A stretch of DNA of 64,000 bases from Micromonospora alfalfae. Its GTDB lineage: Bacteria; Actinomycetota; Actinomycetes; Mycobacteriales; Micromonosporaceae. The notes beneath the pieces were generated by a model. The model had not been told where the DNA came from. It ran no database searches and saw nothing but the letters and a program-made list of their open reading frames with translations. Positions 26,823 to 35,349 of this stretch are shown here, piece after piece (position 1 is the stretch's first letter; each line of letters opens with the position of its first letter). Both the position numbers and the translations under genes were made by a program. The stretch lies in contig NZ_JAKKFH010000026.1 of assembly GCF_022230925.1 (NCBI RefSeq), positions 62,001 to 126,000 of the forward strand, given 5' to 3'.

Positions 26823-26891
26823 CGATCTTGCACATTCTGTCGCCCGTACGCCGCATTTATGCCTTATGCCGGCGCAGAAACTGCAAGATCG
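26823..26891. repeat. Intergenic palindrome P2
   Basis: CGATCTTGCA (26823-26832) pairs with TGCAAGATCG (26882-26891); an inner TTCTG/CAGAA pairing is visible. It lies between the thioredoxin-fold gene and the icmA 3' end. G-rich GGGGGCGCGGGGT repeats fill 26900-26932. Confidence 0.8.
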
Positions 26892-26930
26892 ACGGGGTGG
26901 GGGGCGCGGGGTGGGGGGCGCGGGGTGGGG

Positions 26931-28619
26931 TTAGAAGCGGGCTGGCTCTCGGTAGGTGCCCCACTCGGCGCGCAGGGCGTCGCAGATCTCGCCAAGGGTC
27001 GCCTCGGCGCGGACCGCGTCGAGCATGGCGGGGATCATGTTCTCGTCGGTACGGCTCGCCTCGACCATCCGGTGCACCGCCGCGCGTACCACGCCCTCGT
27101 CCCGCGCGCTCTTGCGCTCGGCGAGCACCCGGCGCTGCTCCAGCTCCACCTCGTGCGAGATGCGCAGGATCTCCAGCTCCTTTGCGACAGTGCCGGTGTG
27201 ACAGTTGACCCCGACGATCTTCTTGTCGCCCTTTTCGAGGGCCTGCTGGTAGACGAAGGCCGACTCGGCGATGTGCCCGGTGAACCAGCCGTCCTCGATA
27301 CCGCGCAGGATGCCCGAGGTCATCGGGCCGACCTGGTGTGGCCCGTCTCCGCCGAGCTGCCGGATCCGGGCGAAGATCTCCTCCGCCTCGGCCTCGATCT
27401 TGTCGGTCAGCGCCTCGACGTACCAGGAGCCGCCGAGCGGGTCGGCCACGTTGACCACACCGGTCTCCTCCATCAGCACCTGCTGGGTACGCAGGGCGAT
27501 CTCGGCCGACTCGTCGGTGGGCAGCGCCAGGGTCTCGTCCAGCGCGTTGGTGTGCAGCGAGTTGGTGCCGCCGAGCACCGCCGCGAGAGCCTCGACGGCG
27601 GTGCGTACGACGTTGTTGACCGGCTGCTGCGCGGTCAGCGACACCCCGGCGGTCTGCGTGTGGAACCGTAGCCACAGGGCCTTCTCGCTGGTGGCGCCGT
27701 AGACGTCGCGCAGCCAGCGGGCCCAGATCCGGCGGGCGGCGCGGAACTTGGCGATCTCCTCGAAGAAGTCGAGGTGCGAGTCGAAGAAGAAGCTCAGCCC
27801 CGGCGCGAAGACGTTCACGTCGAGCCCACGTGAGAGACCCAGCTCGACGTAGCCGAAGCCGTCCGCCAGGGTGTACGCCAGCTCCTGCGCCGCTGTCGAG
27901 CCGGCCTCACGGATGTGGTAGCCGGAGACCGAGAGCGGCTTGTAGCGCGGGATCTCCCGGGCGCAGTACTCCATCAGGTCGCCGATCAGGCGCAGGTGCG
28001 GCTCCGGGTCGAAGAGCCACTCCTTCTGCGCGATGTACTCCTTGAAGATGTCGGTCTGCAGGGTGCCGTCCAGCTTGGACAGGTCGGCGCCCTGCCGCTC
28101 GGCGGCGACCAGGTACATGCAGAACACCGGCACGGCCGGGCCGGAGATGGTCATCGAGGTGGTGACGCCGGCCAGGTCGATGCCGTCGAAGAGCGCCTGC
28201 ATGTCGGTGGCGGTGTCGATGGCCACGCCGCAGTGGCCGACCTCGCCGAGCGCCTGCGGGTCGTCCGAGTCGCGGCCCATCAGCGTCGGCATGTCGAACG
28301 CCACCGAGAGCCCGCCGCCACCGGCGCCGAGGATCATCTTGTAGCGCTCGTTGGTCTGCTGGGCGTTACCGAAGCCGGCGAACTGCCGGATCGTCCAGGT
28401 CCGACCGCGGTAGCCGGTCGGATACAAACCCCGGGTGTACGGATACTCGCCCGGCCAACCGATCCGTTCGAAGCCCGGATAGGTGGCCCCCTCCGGCGGC
28501 CCGTACACCGGCTCCACCGGCATGCCGGAGAGCGTGGTGAAGTCCGCGTCCCGCTTGCGCGCGGCGTCGTACCGGGCCTGCCAGCGCGCCCGTCCGGCGT
28601 CGATCTCGTCGGCGTCCAT
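26931..28619 (-). CDS. icmA: Isobutyryl-CoA mutase large subunit
   Basis: The 562-residue protein is the substrate-binding barrel of an acyl-CoA mutase and lacks the B12 domain, which must come from a separate small subunit outside the window. The residues that set substrate choice are Phe80 (in TIRQFAGF) and Gln198 (in EYIAQKEWLF). Methylmalonyl-CoA mutases have Tyr and Arg here, and isobutyryl-CoA mutases have this Phe/Gln pair. It should interconvert isobutyryl-CoA and n-butyryl-CoA with adenosylcobalamin, linking valine breakdown and butyryl-CoA. GGAGGAG lies eight bases before the ATG. A 16-bp palindrome (28673-28688) lies 54 bp upstream. Confidence 0.92.
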   Translation of the reverse strand: MDADEIDAGRARWQARYDAARKRDADFTTLSGMPVEPVYGPPEGATYPGFERIGWPGEYPYTRGLYPTGYRGRTWTIRQFAGFGNAQQTNERYKMILGAGGGGLSVAFDMPTLMGRDSDDPQALGEVGHCGVAIDTATDMQALFDGIDLAGVTTSMTISGPAVPVFCMYLVAAERQGADLSKLDGTLQTDIFKEYIAQKEWLFDPEPHLRLIGDLMEYCAREIPRYKPLSVSGYHIREAGSTAAQELAYTLADGFGYVELGLSRGLDVNVFAPGLSFFFDSHLDFFEEIAKFRAARRIWARWLRDVYGATSEKALWLRFHTQTAGVSLTAQQPVNNVVRTAVEALAAVLGGTNSLHTNALDETLALPTDESAEIALRTQQVLMEETGVVNVADPLGGSWYVEALTDKIEAEAEEIFARIRQLGGDGPHQVGPMTSGILRGIEDGWFTGHIAESAFVYQQALEKGDKKIVGVNCHTGTVAKELEILRISHEVELEQRRVLAERKSARDEGVVRAAVHRMVEASRTDENMIPAMLDAVRAEATLGEICDALRAEWGTYREPARF

Positions 28620-28672
28620 GAGCAGGGCTCCTCCTCGGGTCCTCGACTGCCCGTCGAGTGTAAGGCCCCTAC

Positions 28673-28688
28673 CTGAACGATCGCTAAG
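28673..28688. promoter_or_regulatory. Shared acyl-CoA operator, site A (icmA)
   Basis: On the minus strand the site reads CTTAGCGATCGTTCAG, an imperfect palindrome (12 of 16 positions symmetric). A TACACT -10-like element lies between it and the icmA ribosome site, so the operator covers the -35 region. Used here as the reference copy of the motif. Confidence 0.7.
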
Positions 28689-28725
28689 TCACGTCCTACC
28701 GGCGAGTAACGGCAGACCCCGCGCC

Positions 28726-28794
28726 GATCATGGAGTTGTGGTGGTCCGCAAATCCCGCAGCCGGTACCAAACCGGCCACCACGACTGCATGATC
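28726..28794. repeat. Intergenic palindrome P3
   Basis: GATCATGGAGTTGTGGTGG on the left pairs, with three mismatches, with the complement ending GCATGATC at 28794. It sits between icmA and the first Asp23 gene. Confidence 0.75.
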
Positions 28795-28821
28795 GACCCG
28801 GGAGGTGGCGCAGCGCAGCGC

Positions 28822-29235
28822 TCAGGCCGGGGGTGCAGTGGGGGTGTCGCCGATCGCCATGTCGTCAACCCGGATGTTGACCTCATCGACCCGCAACCCG
28901 AAGGCCTCGACCGCCTCGGTCACACGAGCGCGCACCTGACCGGTGACCTCTGCGACGGGTCGACCGGCCTGAATCACCAACACCAGGTTGACCACCGCGG
29001 CGTCCCCGGTCACGTGGGCCGAGCAACCCCGCCGGGCGTCACCCACCTGGTCCAGCCCGACCCGGTCGAGAACCGCGTTGAAGAACCGGGCGACGTCCCC
29101 GCCCAAATCGGCCACGCCGGGCACCGCGCGGGCCGCCGCGACGGCGATCTTCTCAATCACCTCGTCGGCGACCTGCGTCGTCCCGCCAGCCGGCACCGAC
29201 GCCCTCGCCAGCTCCCGCGTTGCTTCCAGGTCCAC
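28822..29235 (-). CDS. Asp23/Gls24 family protein
   Basis: The GTG at 29235 follows GGGAG at five bases and gives 137 residues. The fold marks are VADEVIEKIAVAAARAVPGVADLGGD, then VVNLVLVIQAGRPVAEVTGQVRARVTEAVEAFGLRVDEVNIRVDDM. Asp23/Gls24 proteins are small alpha/beta proteins tied to envelope stress and often held at the membrane by partners; they have no enzymatic role that can be read. It is followed upstream on the same strand by a close paralogue, so the pair arose by tandem duplication. Confidence 0.9.
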   Translation of the reverse strand: MDLEATRELARASVPAGGTTQVADEVIEKIAVAAARAVPGVADLGGDVARFFNAVLDRVGLDQVGDARRGCSAHVTGDAAVVNLVLVIQAGRPVAEVTGQVRARVTEAVEAFGLRVDEVNIRVDDMAIGDTPTAPPA

Positions 29236-29392
29236 AGTCGCTCCCTGCTCCTCGCACCACCGCGTCCGGGCACGTCCGGCCCCCACTGAAGAGGAGGCGG
29301 TGCGAGCCTACTGGGACGATGCGTCCCGGGATGTTCCCGGCGGACAGCCAACGGGCGGCGCGGCAGCCGTCACGCCGTTGGGCAGCTACGCC

Positions 29393-29812
29393 TCAGGCGC
29401 CGGCTGCCGTACCCGGCTGGTTCAGCTCGATGTCGTCCACAGTGACGTTGACCTGGGTGACCGTCAGGCCGTACTTCTCCACCGCCTCGATCACCGCGGC
29501 CCGCACCGCCTCGGTCACGTCGGCTACGACGTGCCCGGCGTCGATCACCAGGACCACGTTGATGACGGCCGAACTGCCCTTCACGTCGGCCGATACGCCC
29601 CGCCGAGCGTCGCCCACCTCGTCCAGGCCGATCTTGTCCAGCACGCTGTTGAAGAACCGGGAGACATCCCCGCCGAGATCGGCGACACCGGGCACGGCAC
29701 GAGCGGCCGCACCGGCGATCTTCTCGACGACCTCGTCGGAGACCGACGTGACACCCCGGGCCGCGCCCGTCGCGGGCTGCACTGCACCGGCGTTCTCCAC
29801 CGCGTCCGTCAT
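29393..29812 (-). CDS. Asp23/Gls24 family protein (paralogue)
   Basis: The ATG at 29812 follows GGGGAGA at seven bases; 139 residues. It shares VSDEVVEKIAGAAARAVPGVADLGGD, FFNSVLDKIGLDEVGDARRG and the C-terminal VIEAVEKYGLTVTQVNVTVDDIELN with the neighbouring gene. This gene is nearest the promoter, and the two are probably cotranscribed with a 157-bp gap. The intergenic side towards the SapA-like gene (29813-30066) must hold divergent promoters, but none could be assigned. Confidence 0.9.
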   Translation of the reverse strand: MTDAVENAGAVQPATGAARGVTSVSDEVVEKIAGAAARAVPGVADLGGDVSRFFNSVLDKIGLDEVGDARRGVSADVKGSSAVINVVLVIDAGHVVADVTEAVRAAVIEAVEKYGLTVTQVNVTVDDIELNQPGTAAGA

Positions 29813-30066
29813 GATCACATCTCCCCTGGTCCGACACATTGTGGACCGACCGTCCCGTCAGCCCGCTCGCGAGGCCGACCATCCGGCGGCCACGCGCCGC
29901 GAGCCTACTAAAACCGGAGTGACCTTCGCTTCCGGGCAACCGAACCACGGCGTCGCCGCGACGTACCGGCGTGGAGTCCGGCGCACTGACGATCATCGGA
30001 CCACCTAGGCTGACGATCGGGACAATCCACAATGGATCGGTCCGCTACACGAGTGAGGTCTGTTTG

Positions 30067-30471
30067 ATGCGCAGAACGTTGTTGAGTTTCGCCACGGCGG
30101 TCACCCTGTCGGTCGGCGCGCTGCTCGGAGCGGCCGGACCGGCCCAGGCGGCCGAGTCACCCAGCGCCCTCTGCGGCTCCGGGTACTACGTCATCGACAG
30201 TCACGGGCTACCCGGCGCGACCACGTACCTGCTCTACAAGTCCAGCGGTGGCGGCTACAACTGCGTTGTCACCATCAAGACCGCGGACCGAGGCACGCCG
30301 ACCAAGATCGGCGCGTCCCTCGACATCGAGGATGGTCGGGGCGGCATCGACGAGGGGCGCTTCGGGTACTACGCGGGGCCGGTGCGGGCCGACGCTGGCG
30401 GCCAGTGCGTCAGGTTCGGTGGCGAAAGCCGCGGCACCTACTGGACCAGCCCCTGGGGGCACTGCGGCTAG
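30067..30471 (+). CDS. Secreted protein similar to spore-associated protein A
   Basis: The ATG at 30067 has GAGG eight bases upstream. The 134-residue product has a signal peptide (MRRTLLSFATAVTLSVGALLGAAGPAQA) and a small mature domain with paired Cys residues (ALCGSGYYVIDSHGLPGATTYLLYKSSGGGYNCVVTIKT, ending GQCVRFGG and GHCG). The CGSGY...TTYLLY...NCVVTI pattern and Cys spacing match Streptomyces SapA-type proteins, whose molecular role is not established. Two disulphides are likely. The gene is monocistronic, with a hairpin after the stop. Confidence 0.8.
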   Translation: MRRTLLSFATAVTLSVGALLGAAGPAQAAESPSALCGSGYYVIDSHGLPGATTYLLYKSSGGGYNCVVTIKTADRGTPTKIGASLDIEDGRGGIDEGRFGYYAGPVRADAGGQCVRFGGESRGTYWTSPWGHCG

Positions 30472-30482
30472 ATCCGCGGGCG

Positions 30483-30515
30483 CGGGGCCGTCGCCGGTCG
30501 TCGGCGGCGGCCCCG
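30483..30515. terminator. Terminator hairpin between convergent genes
   Basis: CGGGGCCGTCGCCG (30483-30496) pairs with 30502-30515 around a GTCGT loop, with one wobble pair. It lies between the SapA-like gene and meaB, which converge. Confidence 0.7.
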
Positions 30516-30528
30516 TCGCATTCCCCGG

Positions 30529-31530
30529 TCAGCGCGCGAGCTGGGCGAGCAACTCGTCCGCCGCCGTGTACGGGTCGGTGGCACCCTCGGCGACCTTGGC
30601 GGCGAGGGTGGCCAACTCCGTACCGTCGCGCAGTGAGCCGATCCGGGCGCGGAGGGTGCCGAGCGCTATCGCCTCGATCTCGGCGGCGGCCCGCGTCTCC
30701 TGGCGGCGGCGCAGCTCGCCGTGCTCGACCAGCCAGCCCCGGTGCTTGTCGATGGCGGCGGCGATGTCGTCGATGCCCTCGCCGCGCGCGGCGACCGACC
30801 GGACCACCTGGGGCCGCCACTGCCCCGGCCCGCGCTCACCGAGCGCGATCATGCCCTGGATGTCACGGACGGTGGCGTCGACGCCGTCCCGGTCCGCCTT
30901 GTTGACCACGAACACGTCGGCGATCTCCAGGATGCCGGCCTTGACCGCCTGGATCGCGTCGCCCATCCCGGGTGCGAGCAGCACCAACGTCGTGTCGGCG
31001 AGCGAGGCGACCTCCACCTCGGCCTGCCCGACGCCGACCGTCTCCACAAGCACCACGTCGCAGCCGGCGCCCTCCAGCACCCGGACCGCCTGCGGCGTCG
31101 CCGCGGCCAGCCCGCCGAGGTGCCCCCGGCTGGACATCGACCGGATGTAGACGCCCGGATCGGTGGCGTGGTCCTGCATCCGCACCCGGTCACCGAGGAT
31201 CGCACCGCCGGTGAACGGGCTGGACGGGTCGACCGCCAGCACGCCCACCCGGTGCCCGCGCGCCCGCAGCGCACGGACCAGCTCGTTGGTGGTGGTCGAC
31301 TTGCCCACCCCTGGTGAACCGGTCAGCCCGACGACCTGGGCCTGCCCGGCGTACGGCGCCAGCGCCCCGGCGATCTCCGGCAACAGCGCGTCACCGTTCT
31401 CCACCAACGTGATCAGGCGAGCCACCGCGCGGGGGTCGCCAATGCGGGCCCGCTCGACCAGCAGCGGTACGTCCCGGCTGCGGCGCACCGACGTGGTGCC
31501 CGCTGCCGGGACGTGCTCAGCCTCGCTCAC
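30529..31530 (-). CDS. meaB: MeaB-type G3E GTPase, mutase chaperone
   Basis: The 333-residue protein carries the MeaB/ArgK marks: P-loop GLTGSPGVGKSTTTNELV, AVDPSSPFTGGAILGDRVRMQ, the RSMSSRGHLGGLA switch, VETVGVGQAEVEVASLAD and the NKADRDG specificity motif. MeaB proteins load adenosylcobalamin onto acyl-CoA mutases and protect them from inactivation. The two mutases in this window (icmA and the ethylmalonyl-CoA mutase) are obvious clients. The GTG has AGGGA eight bases upstream. It lies 55 bp after the thiolase gene on the same strand and is probably cotranscribed, so the operator at 32819 would control it too. Confidence 0.94.
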   Translation of the reverse strand: MSEAEHVPAAGTTSVRRSRDVPLLVERARIGDPRAVARLITLVENGDALLPEIAGALAPYAGQAQVVGLTGSPGVGKSTTTNELVRALRARGHRVGVLAVDPSSPFTGGAILGDRVRMQDHATDPGVYIRSMSSRGHLGGLAAATPQAVRVLEGAGCDVVLVETVGVGQAEVEVASLADTTLVLLAPGMGDAIQAVKAGILEIADVFVVNKADRDGVDATVRDIQGMIALGERGPGQWRPQVVRSVAARGEGIDDIAAAIDKHRGWLVEHGELRRRQETRAAAEIEAIALGTLRARIGSLRDGTELATLAAKVAEGATDPYTAADELLAQLAR

Positions 31531-31585
31531 TGCGTCATCCCTGTCCGTGACTGCGGGGCTCGCAGGACCGGCTCACTCCTCGTGC

Positions 31586-32785
31586 TCACTGGCTGGTCTC
31601 GGCCTTGCCCGGCACGTGGATGATCAGCGCGTCGCCCTGGCCACCGCCGCCACACAGCGCGGCCGCGCCGGTGCCACCGCCGCGCCGCTTCAGCTCCAAG
31701 GCGAGGGTGAGTACGAGACGCGCGCCGGACATGCCGATCGGGTGCCCCAGCGCGATTGCGCCGCCGTTGACGTTGACCTTGTCCGGGCTGATCCCGAGGT
31801 CCCGGGTGGACTGGACGCCGACCTGCGCGAACGCCTCGTTGATCTCGATGAGGTCCAGGTCCGCGACGCTCAGGCCACCCTTCTTCAGGGCGTGGTTGAT
31901 CGCGTTGGACGGCTGTGAGTGCAGGGAGTTGTCCGGGCCCGCCACGTTGCCGTGCGCACCGATCTCGGCCAGCCAGGTCAGCCCCAGCTCCTTCGCCTTG
32001 GCCTTGCTCATCACGAGCACCGCGGCGGCCCCGTCGGAGATCGGCGACGAGCTGCCGGCGGTGATGGTGCCGTCCTTGGCGAAGGCCGGGCGCAGCTTGG
32101 CCAGCGACTCGACAGTGGTGTCCGGACGGATGCCCTCGTCCTCGGTGATCACCAGCGGGTCACCCTTGCGCTGCGGGATGACCACCGGGGCGATCTCGTC
32201 GGCGAAGTGGCCGTTCTTCTGCGCGGCGGCGGCCCGCTGGTGGCTGGCGGCGGCGAAGGCGTCCTGCTCCTCACGCGTGATGCCGTGCTTGACGCCGAGC
32301 CGCTCTGTCGACTCGCCCATCGAGCAGCAGTCCCAGGCATCGCTGAGCCCGTCGTGTGCCATGTGGTCCTTGACCACCACGTCGCCGTACTTGTAGCCGG
32401 TGCGCTGGCCCATCAGCAGGTGCGGGGCGTTCGTCATGGACTCCATGCCGCCGGCCACCACGATGTCGAACTCGCCGGCGCGGATCAGCTGGTCGGCCAG
32501 GGCGATCGCGTCCAGGCCGGAGAGGCAGACCTTGTTGATGGTCAGCGCCGGCACGGACATCGGCACGCCGGCCTCGACCGCCGCCTGCCGAGCCGGGATC
32601 TGACCGGTGCCGGCCTGCAACACCTGCCCCATGATCACGTACTGGACCTGGTCCGGGCTGACGCTGGCACGCTCCAGCGCCGCCTTGATGGCGATCCCGC
32701 CGAGCTTCGTGGCCGGAAGGTCCTTGAGGTTGCCCAGCAGCCGGCCCATCGGGGTCCGCGCGCCGCTGACGATCACCGAAGCCAT
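31586..32785 (-). CDS. Acetyl-CoA C-acetyltransferase (thiolase)
   Basis: The 399-residue protein has thiolase II features in order: the nucleophilic Cys in NKVCLSGLDAIALAD, GGMESMTNAPHLL, NEAFAQVGV, the His in ALGHPIGMSGARL and the second Cys in ALCGGGGQGDALII. It condenses two acetyl-CoA to acetoacetyl-CoA, or the reverse, in the cytosol, and would feed the 3-hydroxybutyryl-CoA dehydrogenases and crotonyl-CoA carboxylase/reductase nearby. GGAGG lies five bases before the ATG. It is divergent from the epimerase gene across 62 bp that hold operator site B. The thiolase-epimerase-FilP-Scy grouping matches the Streptomyces arrangement. Confidence 0.95.
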   Translation of the reverse strand: MASVIVSGARTPMGRLLGNLKDLPATKLGGIAIKAALERASVSPDQVQYVIMGQVLQAGTGQIPARQAAVEAGVPMSVPALTINKVCLSGLDAIALADQLIRAGEFDIVVAGGMESMTNAPHLLMGQRTGYKYGDVVVKDHMAHDGLSDAWDCCSMGESTERLGVKHGITREEQDAFAAASHQRAAAAQKNGHFADEIAPVVIPQRKGDPLVITEDEGIRPDTTVESLAKLRPAFAKDGTITAGSSSPISDGAAAVLVMSKAKAKELGLTWLAEIGAHGNVAGPDNSLHSQPSNAINHALKKGGLSVADLDLIEINEAFAQVGVQSTRDLGISPDKVNVNGGAIALGHPIGMSGARLVLTLALELKRRGGGTGAAALCGGGGQGDALIIHVPGKAETSQ

Positions 32786-32818
32786 GCCTGCCTCCGAGAG
32801 GGGTGCCGAGCTGTACGC

Positions 32819-32834
32819 CTTAACGATTGTTCGG
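32819..32834. promoter_or_regulatory. Shared acyl-CoA operator, site B (thiolase/epimerase)
   Basis: CTTAACGATTGTTCGG matches site A at 13 of 16 positions. It lies in the 62-bp gap between the divergent thiolase and epimerase starts, immediately upstream of the epimerase -10 element CAGACT (32836-32841), and could control both directions. Confidence 0.65.
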
Positions 32835-32835
32835 C

Positions 32836-32841
32836 CAGACT
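32836..32841 (+). promoter_or_regulatory. -10 element of a leaderless epimerase transcript
   Basis: CAGACT is followed by six bases (AGCGCC) and then the ATG at 32848; no ribosome site is present. This spacing puts the transcription start at or near the start codon. Confidence 0.55.
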
Positions 32842-32847
32842 AGCGCC

Positions 32848-33324
32848 ATGGCAGAGAACTCCCCCGTCGAGCCCGGTGCGGACTACGTCACAGACATCGG
32901 ACTTCGCAAGATTGACCACGTCGGGATCGCCGTGGCGGACCTGGACGCCGCTATCGACTTCTACCAGCGGACGTTCGGGATGCGCTGCGTCCACGTGGAG
33001 ACCAACACCGAGCAGGGCGTACGGGAAGCGATGCTTGCCGTCGGGCCGACCACCGAGGGTGGCTGCGTGCAGTTGCTCGCCCCGCTCACACCCGAGTCGA
33101 CGATCGCGAAGTTCCTGGACCGCAACGGGCCGGGCGTGCAGCAGGTCGCGTACACGGTGGTGGACATCGACGCGGCCTGCGCCGCGCTGCGCGAGCGCGG
33201 CATGCGCCTCCTCTACGACGCTCCCCGACGTGGCACCGCGGACAGCCGGATCAACTTCGTCCACCCCAAGGACGCCGGCGGCGTCCTCGTCGAACTGGTC
33301 CAACCCGCCCCCACCCCCCACTGA
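32848..33324 (+). CDS. mce: Methylmalonyl-CoA epimerase
   Basis: The 158-residue protein is a vicinal-oxygen-chelate fold with KIDHVGIAVADLDAAIDFYQRTFG, the Gln of GCVQLLAP, FVHPKDAGGVLVELVQ with the metal-binding Glu, and AKFLDRNGPGVQQVAYTV. It interconverts (2R)- and (2S)-methylmalonyl-CoA; in this setting it may also act on ethylmalonyl-CoA. The segment that is HH in the well-studied Propionibacterium enzyme is QQ here, so one metal ligand may be Gln instead of His; I believe other actinobacterial members share this. The start at 32848 fits a leaderless transcript. It diverges from the thiolase gene. Confidence 0.92.
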   Translation: MAENSPVEPGADYVTDIGLRKIDHVGIAVADLDAAIDFYQRTFGMRCVHVETNTEQGVREAMLAVGPTTEGGCVQLLAPLTPESTIAKFLDRNGPGVQQVAYTVVDIDAACAALRERGMRLLYDAPRRGTADSRINFVHPKDAGGVLVELVQPAPTPH

Positions 33325-33364
33325 CCCCCTGCCGCCTCCCCCCCGCCGCCGCCCCCTGCCGCCG

Positions 33365-33435
33365 CCCCCGTTGATCAAGAGGTTTGCGTCATCTGGCGCC
33401 TCGTAGGTGACCGAAGGCTCTTGATCAACAGGGGG
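33365..33435. repeat. Intergenic palindrome P4
   Basis: GTTGATCAAGAG (33370-33381) pairs with CTCTTGATCAAC (33418-33429), and flanking CCCCC/GGGGG extend the stem. It lies downstream of the epimerase gene and before ccr, where it could also end the epimerase transcript. Confidence 0.8.
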
Positions 33436-33541
33436 TGGCGCCCTGGGAGCCCGGTGGGCGCGCACGTCAGTGCGCGATTCGCGGGGTGGCTGGACACCTT
33501 CACGCATCGGCGGATGCAGTTTTTCACAGAGGACTTCCCGG

Positions 33542-33557
33542 CCTAGCTACCGTTCAG
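33542..33557. promoter_or_regulatory. Shared acyl-CoA operator, site C (ccr)
   Basis: CCTAGCTACCGTTCAG matches site A at 13 of 16 positions. The following TAAC extends an outer TTAC/GTAA-type symmetry that is shared with site E at the ethylmalonyl-CoA mutase gene. It ends 29 bp before the GTG of ccr. Confidence 0.6.
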
Positions 33558-33586
33558 TAACGTCCGGCCCCACAGGAGCGCGACCG

Positions 33587-35041
33587 GTGCCGGATGTGTC
33601 GAATGCCGACATGGCGGTCGTGCCCACCGGCGCCGACGATGGCAGCACCCGGGCCCGTGCGGGTGCGGATGAACCGGAGGTCACCGTGCAGGACATCCTC
33701 GAAGCGATCATGGCAGCGGAGGAATCGAACGATCCGGACCGCGAACTCGCCGGCCTCGCCGGGCTGCCCGTACCGGAGAGCTACCGGGGCGTTGTGGTCC
33801 GCGCCGAGGAAGCCCGGATGTTCGACGGCATGGCCACCCGGGACAAGGACCCGCGTAAGGCCCTGCACGTGCAGGAGGTGCCGACGCCGGAGCTGGCGCC
33901 GGGCGAGGCGCTGGTCGCGGTAATGGCCAGCGCGATCAACTACAACACGGTGTGGACCAGCATCTTCGAGCCGCTGCCCACCTTCAAGTTCCTGGAGCGC
34001 TACGGCCGGCTCTCCGAGCTGACCCGCCGGCACGACCTGCCGTACCACGTGGTCGGCTCCGACGCGGCGGGCGTGGTGCTGCGCACCGGCCCCGGCGTGA
34101 CCCGGTGGGCGCCCGGCGACGAGGTGGTCGCGCACTGCCTCTCCGTCGAGCTGGAGGACGCCGCCGGGCACGACGACACCATGCTCGACCCGCAACAGCG
34201 GATCTGGGGCTTCGAGACCAACTTCGGCGGGCTGGCCGAGCTGGCGGTGGTCAAGGCCAACCAGCTGATGCCCAAGCCGCGGCACCTGAGCTGGGAGGAG
34301 GCGGCCAGTCCCGGGCTGGTCAACTCCACCGCGTACCGGCAGCTCGTCTCGCACCACGGCGCCAACATGAAGCAGGGTGACGTCGTGCTGATCTGGGGCG
34401 CGTCCGGCGGCCTCGGCGGCTACGCCACCCAGATGGCGCTCAACGGCGGCGCGATTCCGGTCTGCGTGGTGTCCTCGCCGGAGAAGGCCGAGCTGTGCCG
34501 CCGGATGGGCGCGGAACTGGTCATCGACCGCGCCGCTGAGGGCTTCCGCTTCTGGAAGGACGAGGAGACCCAGGACCCGGACGAGTGGCGGCGCTTCGGC
34601 GAACGGATTCGCGAGCTGACCAGCGGCGAGGACCCGGACATCGTGTTCGAGCACCCGGGCCGGGAGACGTTCGGCGCCAGCGTCTACGTGGCCCGGCGCG
34701 GTGGGACCATCGTCACCTGCGCCTCCACCAGCGGCTTCCTGCACCAGTACGACAACCGCTACCTGTGGATGCACCTCAAGCGGATCGTCGGCAGCCACTT
34801 CGCCAACTACCACGAGGCGTGGCAGGCCAACCGCCTGGTGGCGCTCGGTAAGGTGCACCCGACGGTGTCGCGCACCTACCCGCTGGAGCAGACCGGCCAG
34901 GCCGCGTACGAGGTGCACCGCAACGCCCACCAGGGCAAAGTCGGCGTGCGCTGCCTCGCACCCACCGACGGGCTGGGCGTACGCGACGGAGAGTTGCGGG
35001 CCCGGCACGAGGACGCGATCAACCGGTTCCGGGGTCACTGA
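33587..35041 (+). CDS. ccr: Crotonyl-CoA carboxylase/reductase
   Basis: GTG 33587 follows AGGAG at eight bases (484 residues); ATG 33611 is the main alternative. The enzyme is a large medium-chain reductase: VTVQDILEAIMAAEE N-terminus, SAINYNTVWTSIFEPLPTF, YHVVGSDAAGVV, VIWGASGGLGGYATQMAL (NADP fold) and IVGSHFANYHEAWQAN. The Asn of INYNTVW, Phe-Glu of WGFETNFGG and His of GSHFANYHEA correspond to the CO2-binding residues described for this family. It reductively carboxylates crotonyl-CoA to ethylmalonyl-CoA with NADPH and CO2, the key step of the ethylmalonyl-CoA pathway and a source of polyketide extender units. It stands alone between P4 and a terminator. Confidence 0.95.
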   Translation: MPDVSNADMAVVPTGADDGSTRARAGADEPEVTVQDILEAIMAAEESNDPDRELAGLAGLPVPESYRGVVVRAEEARMFDGMATRDKDPRKALHVQEVPTPELAPGEALVAVMASAINYNTVWTSIFEPLPTFKFLERYGRLSELTRRHDLPYHVVGSDAAGVVLRTGPGVTRWAPGDEVVAHCLSVELEDAAGHDDTMLDPQQRIWGFETNFGGLAELAVVKANQLMPKPRHLSWEEAASPGLVNSTAYRQLVSHHGANMKQGDVVLIWGASGGLGGYATQMALNGGAIPVCVVSSPEKAELCRRMGAELVIDRAAEGFRFWKDEETQDPDEWRRFGERIRELTSGEDPDIVFEHPGRETFGASVYVARRGGTIVTCASTSGFLHQYDNRYLWMHLKRIVGSHFANYHEAWQANRLVALGKVHPTVSRTYPLEQTGQAAYEVHRNAHQGKVGVRCLAPTDGLGVRDGELRARHEDAINRFRGH

Positions 35042-35213
35042 CCGGCACCGCCGGCCCGGCGTCACTGAGCGGCACCGCCGGCTCCCGGGGCCACTGACCG
35101 GGCTCCGGGGCGCCGAGGCGCCTCCCGGCCGGACGGTGGAACGCCGGATGACCATTGCGCTGATCGCTCATTGTTCTTCCGCCCCCATTAGGGATAAGCC
35201 ACCCGGATCGAAC

Positions 35214-35245
35214 AAAGGGCCTCGGGGTAACCCCGGGGCCCTTTT
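35214..35245 (+). terminator. Intrinsic terminator after ccr
   Basis: AAAGGGCCTCGGGG (35214-35227) pairs with 35231-35244 around a TAA loop with one G-T pair, and is followed by TTTT. It is a good rho-independent terminator. Confidence 0.85.
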
Positions 35246-35349
35246 CCGCGTCACGCTGCGTGTCGTCCGACCCGCCGGGACCTGCCAAGATCGCCGATTG
35301 GTCCCACCTCGCCGATCGCGGGAGTTGACCATGTAAAGAGGGCACGAAA

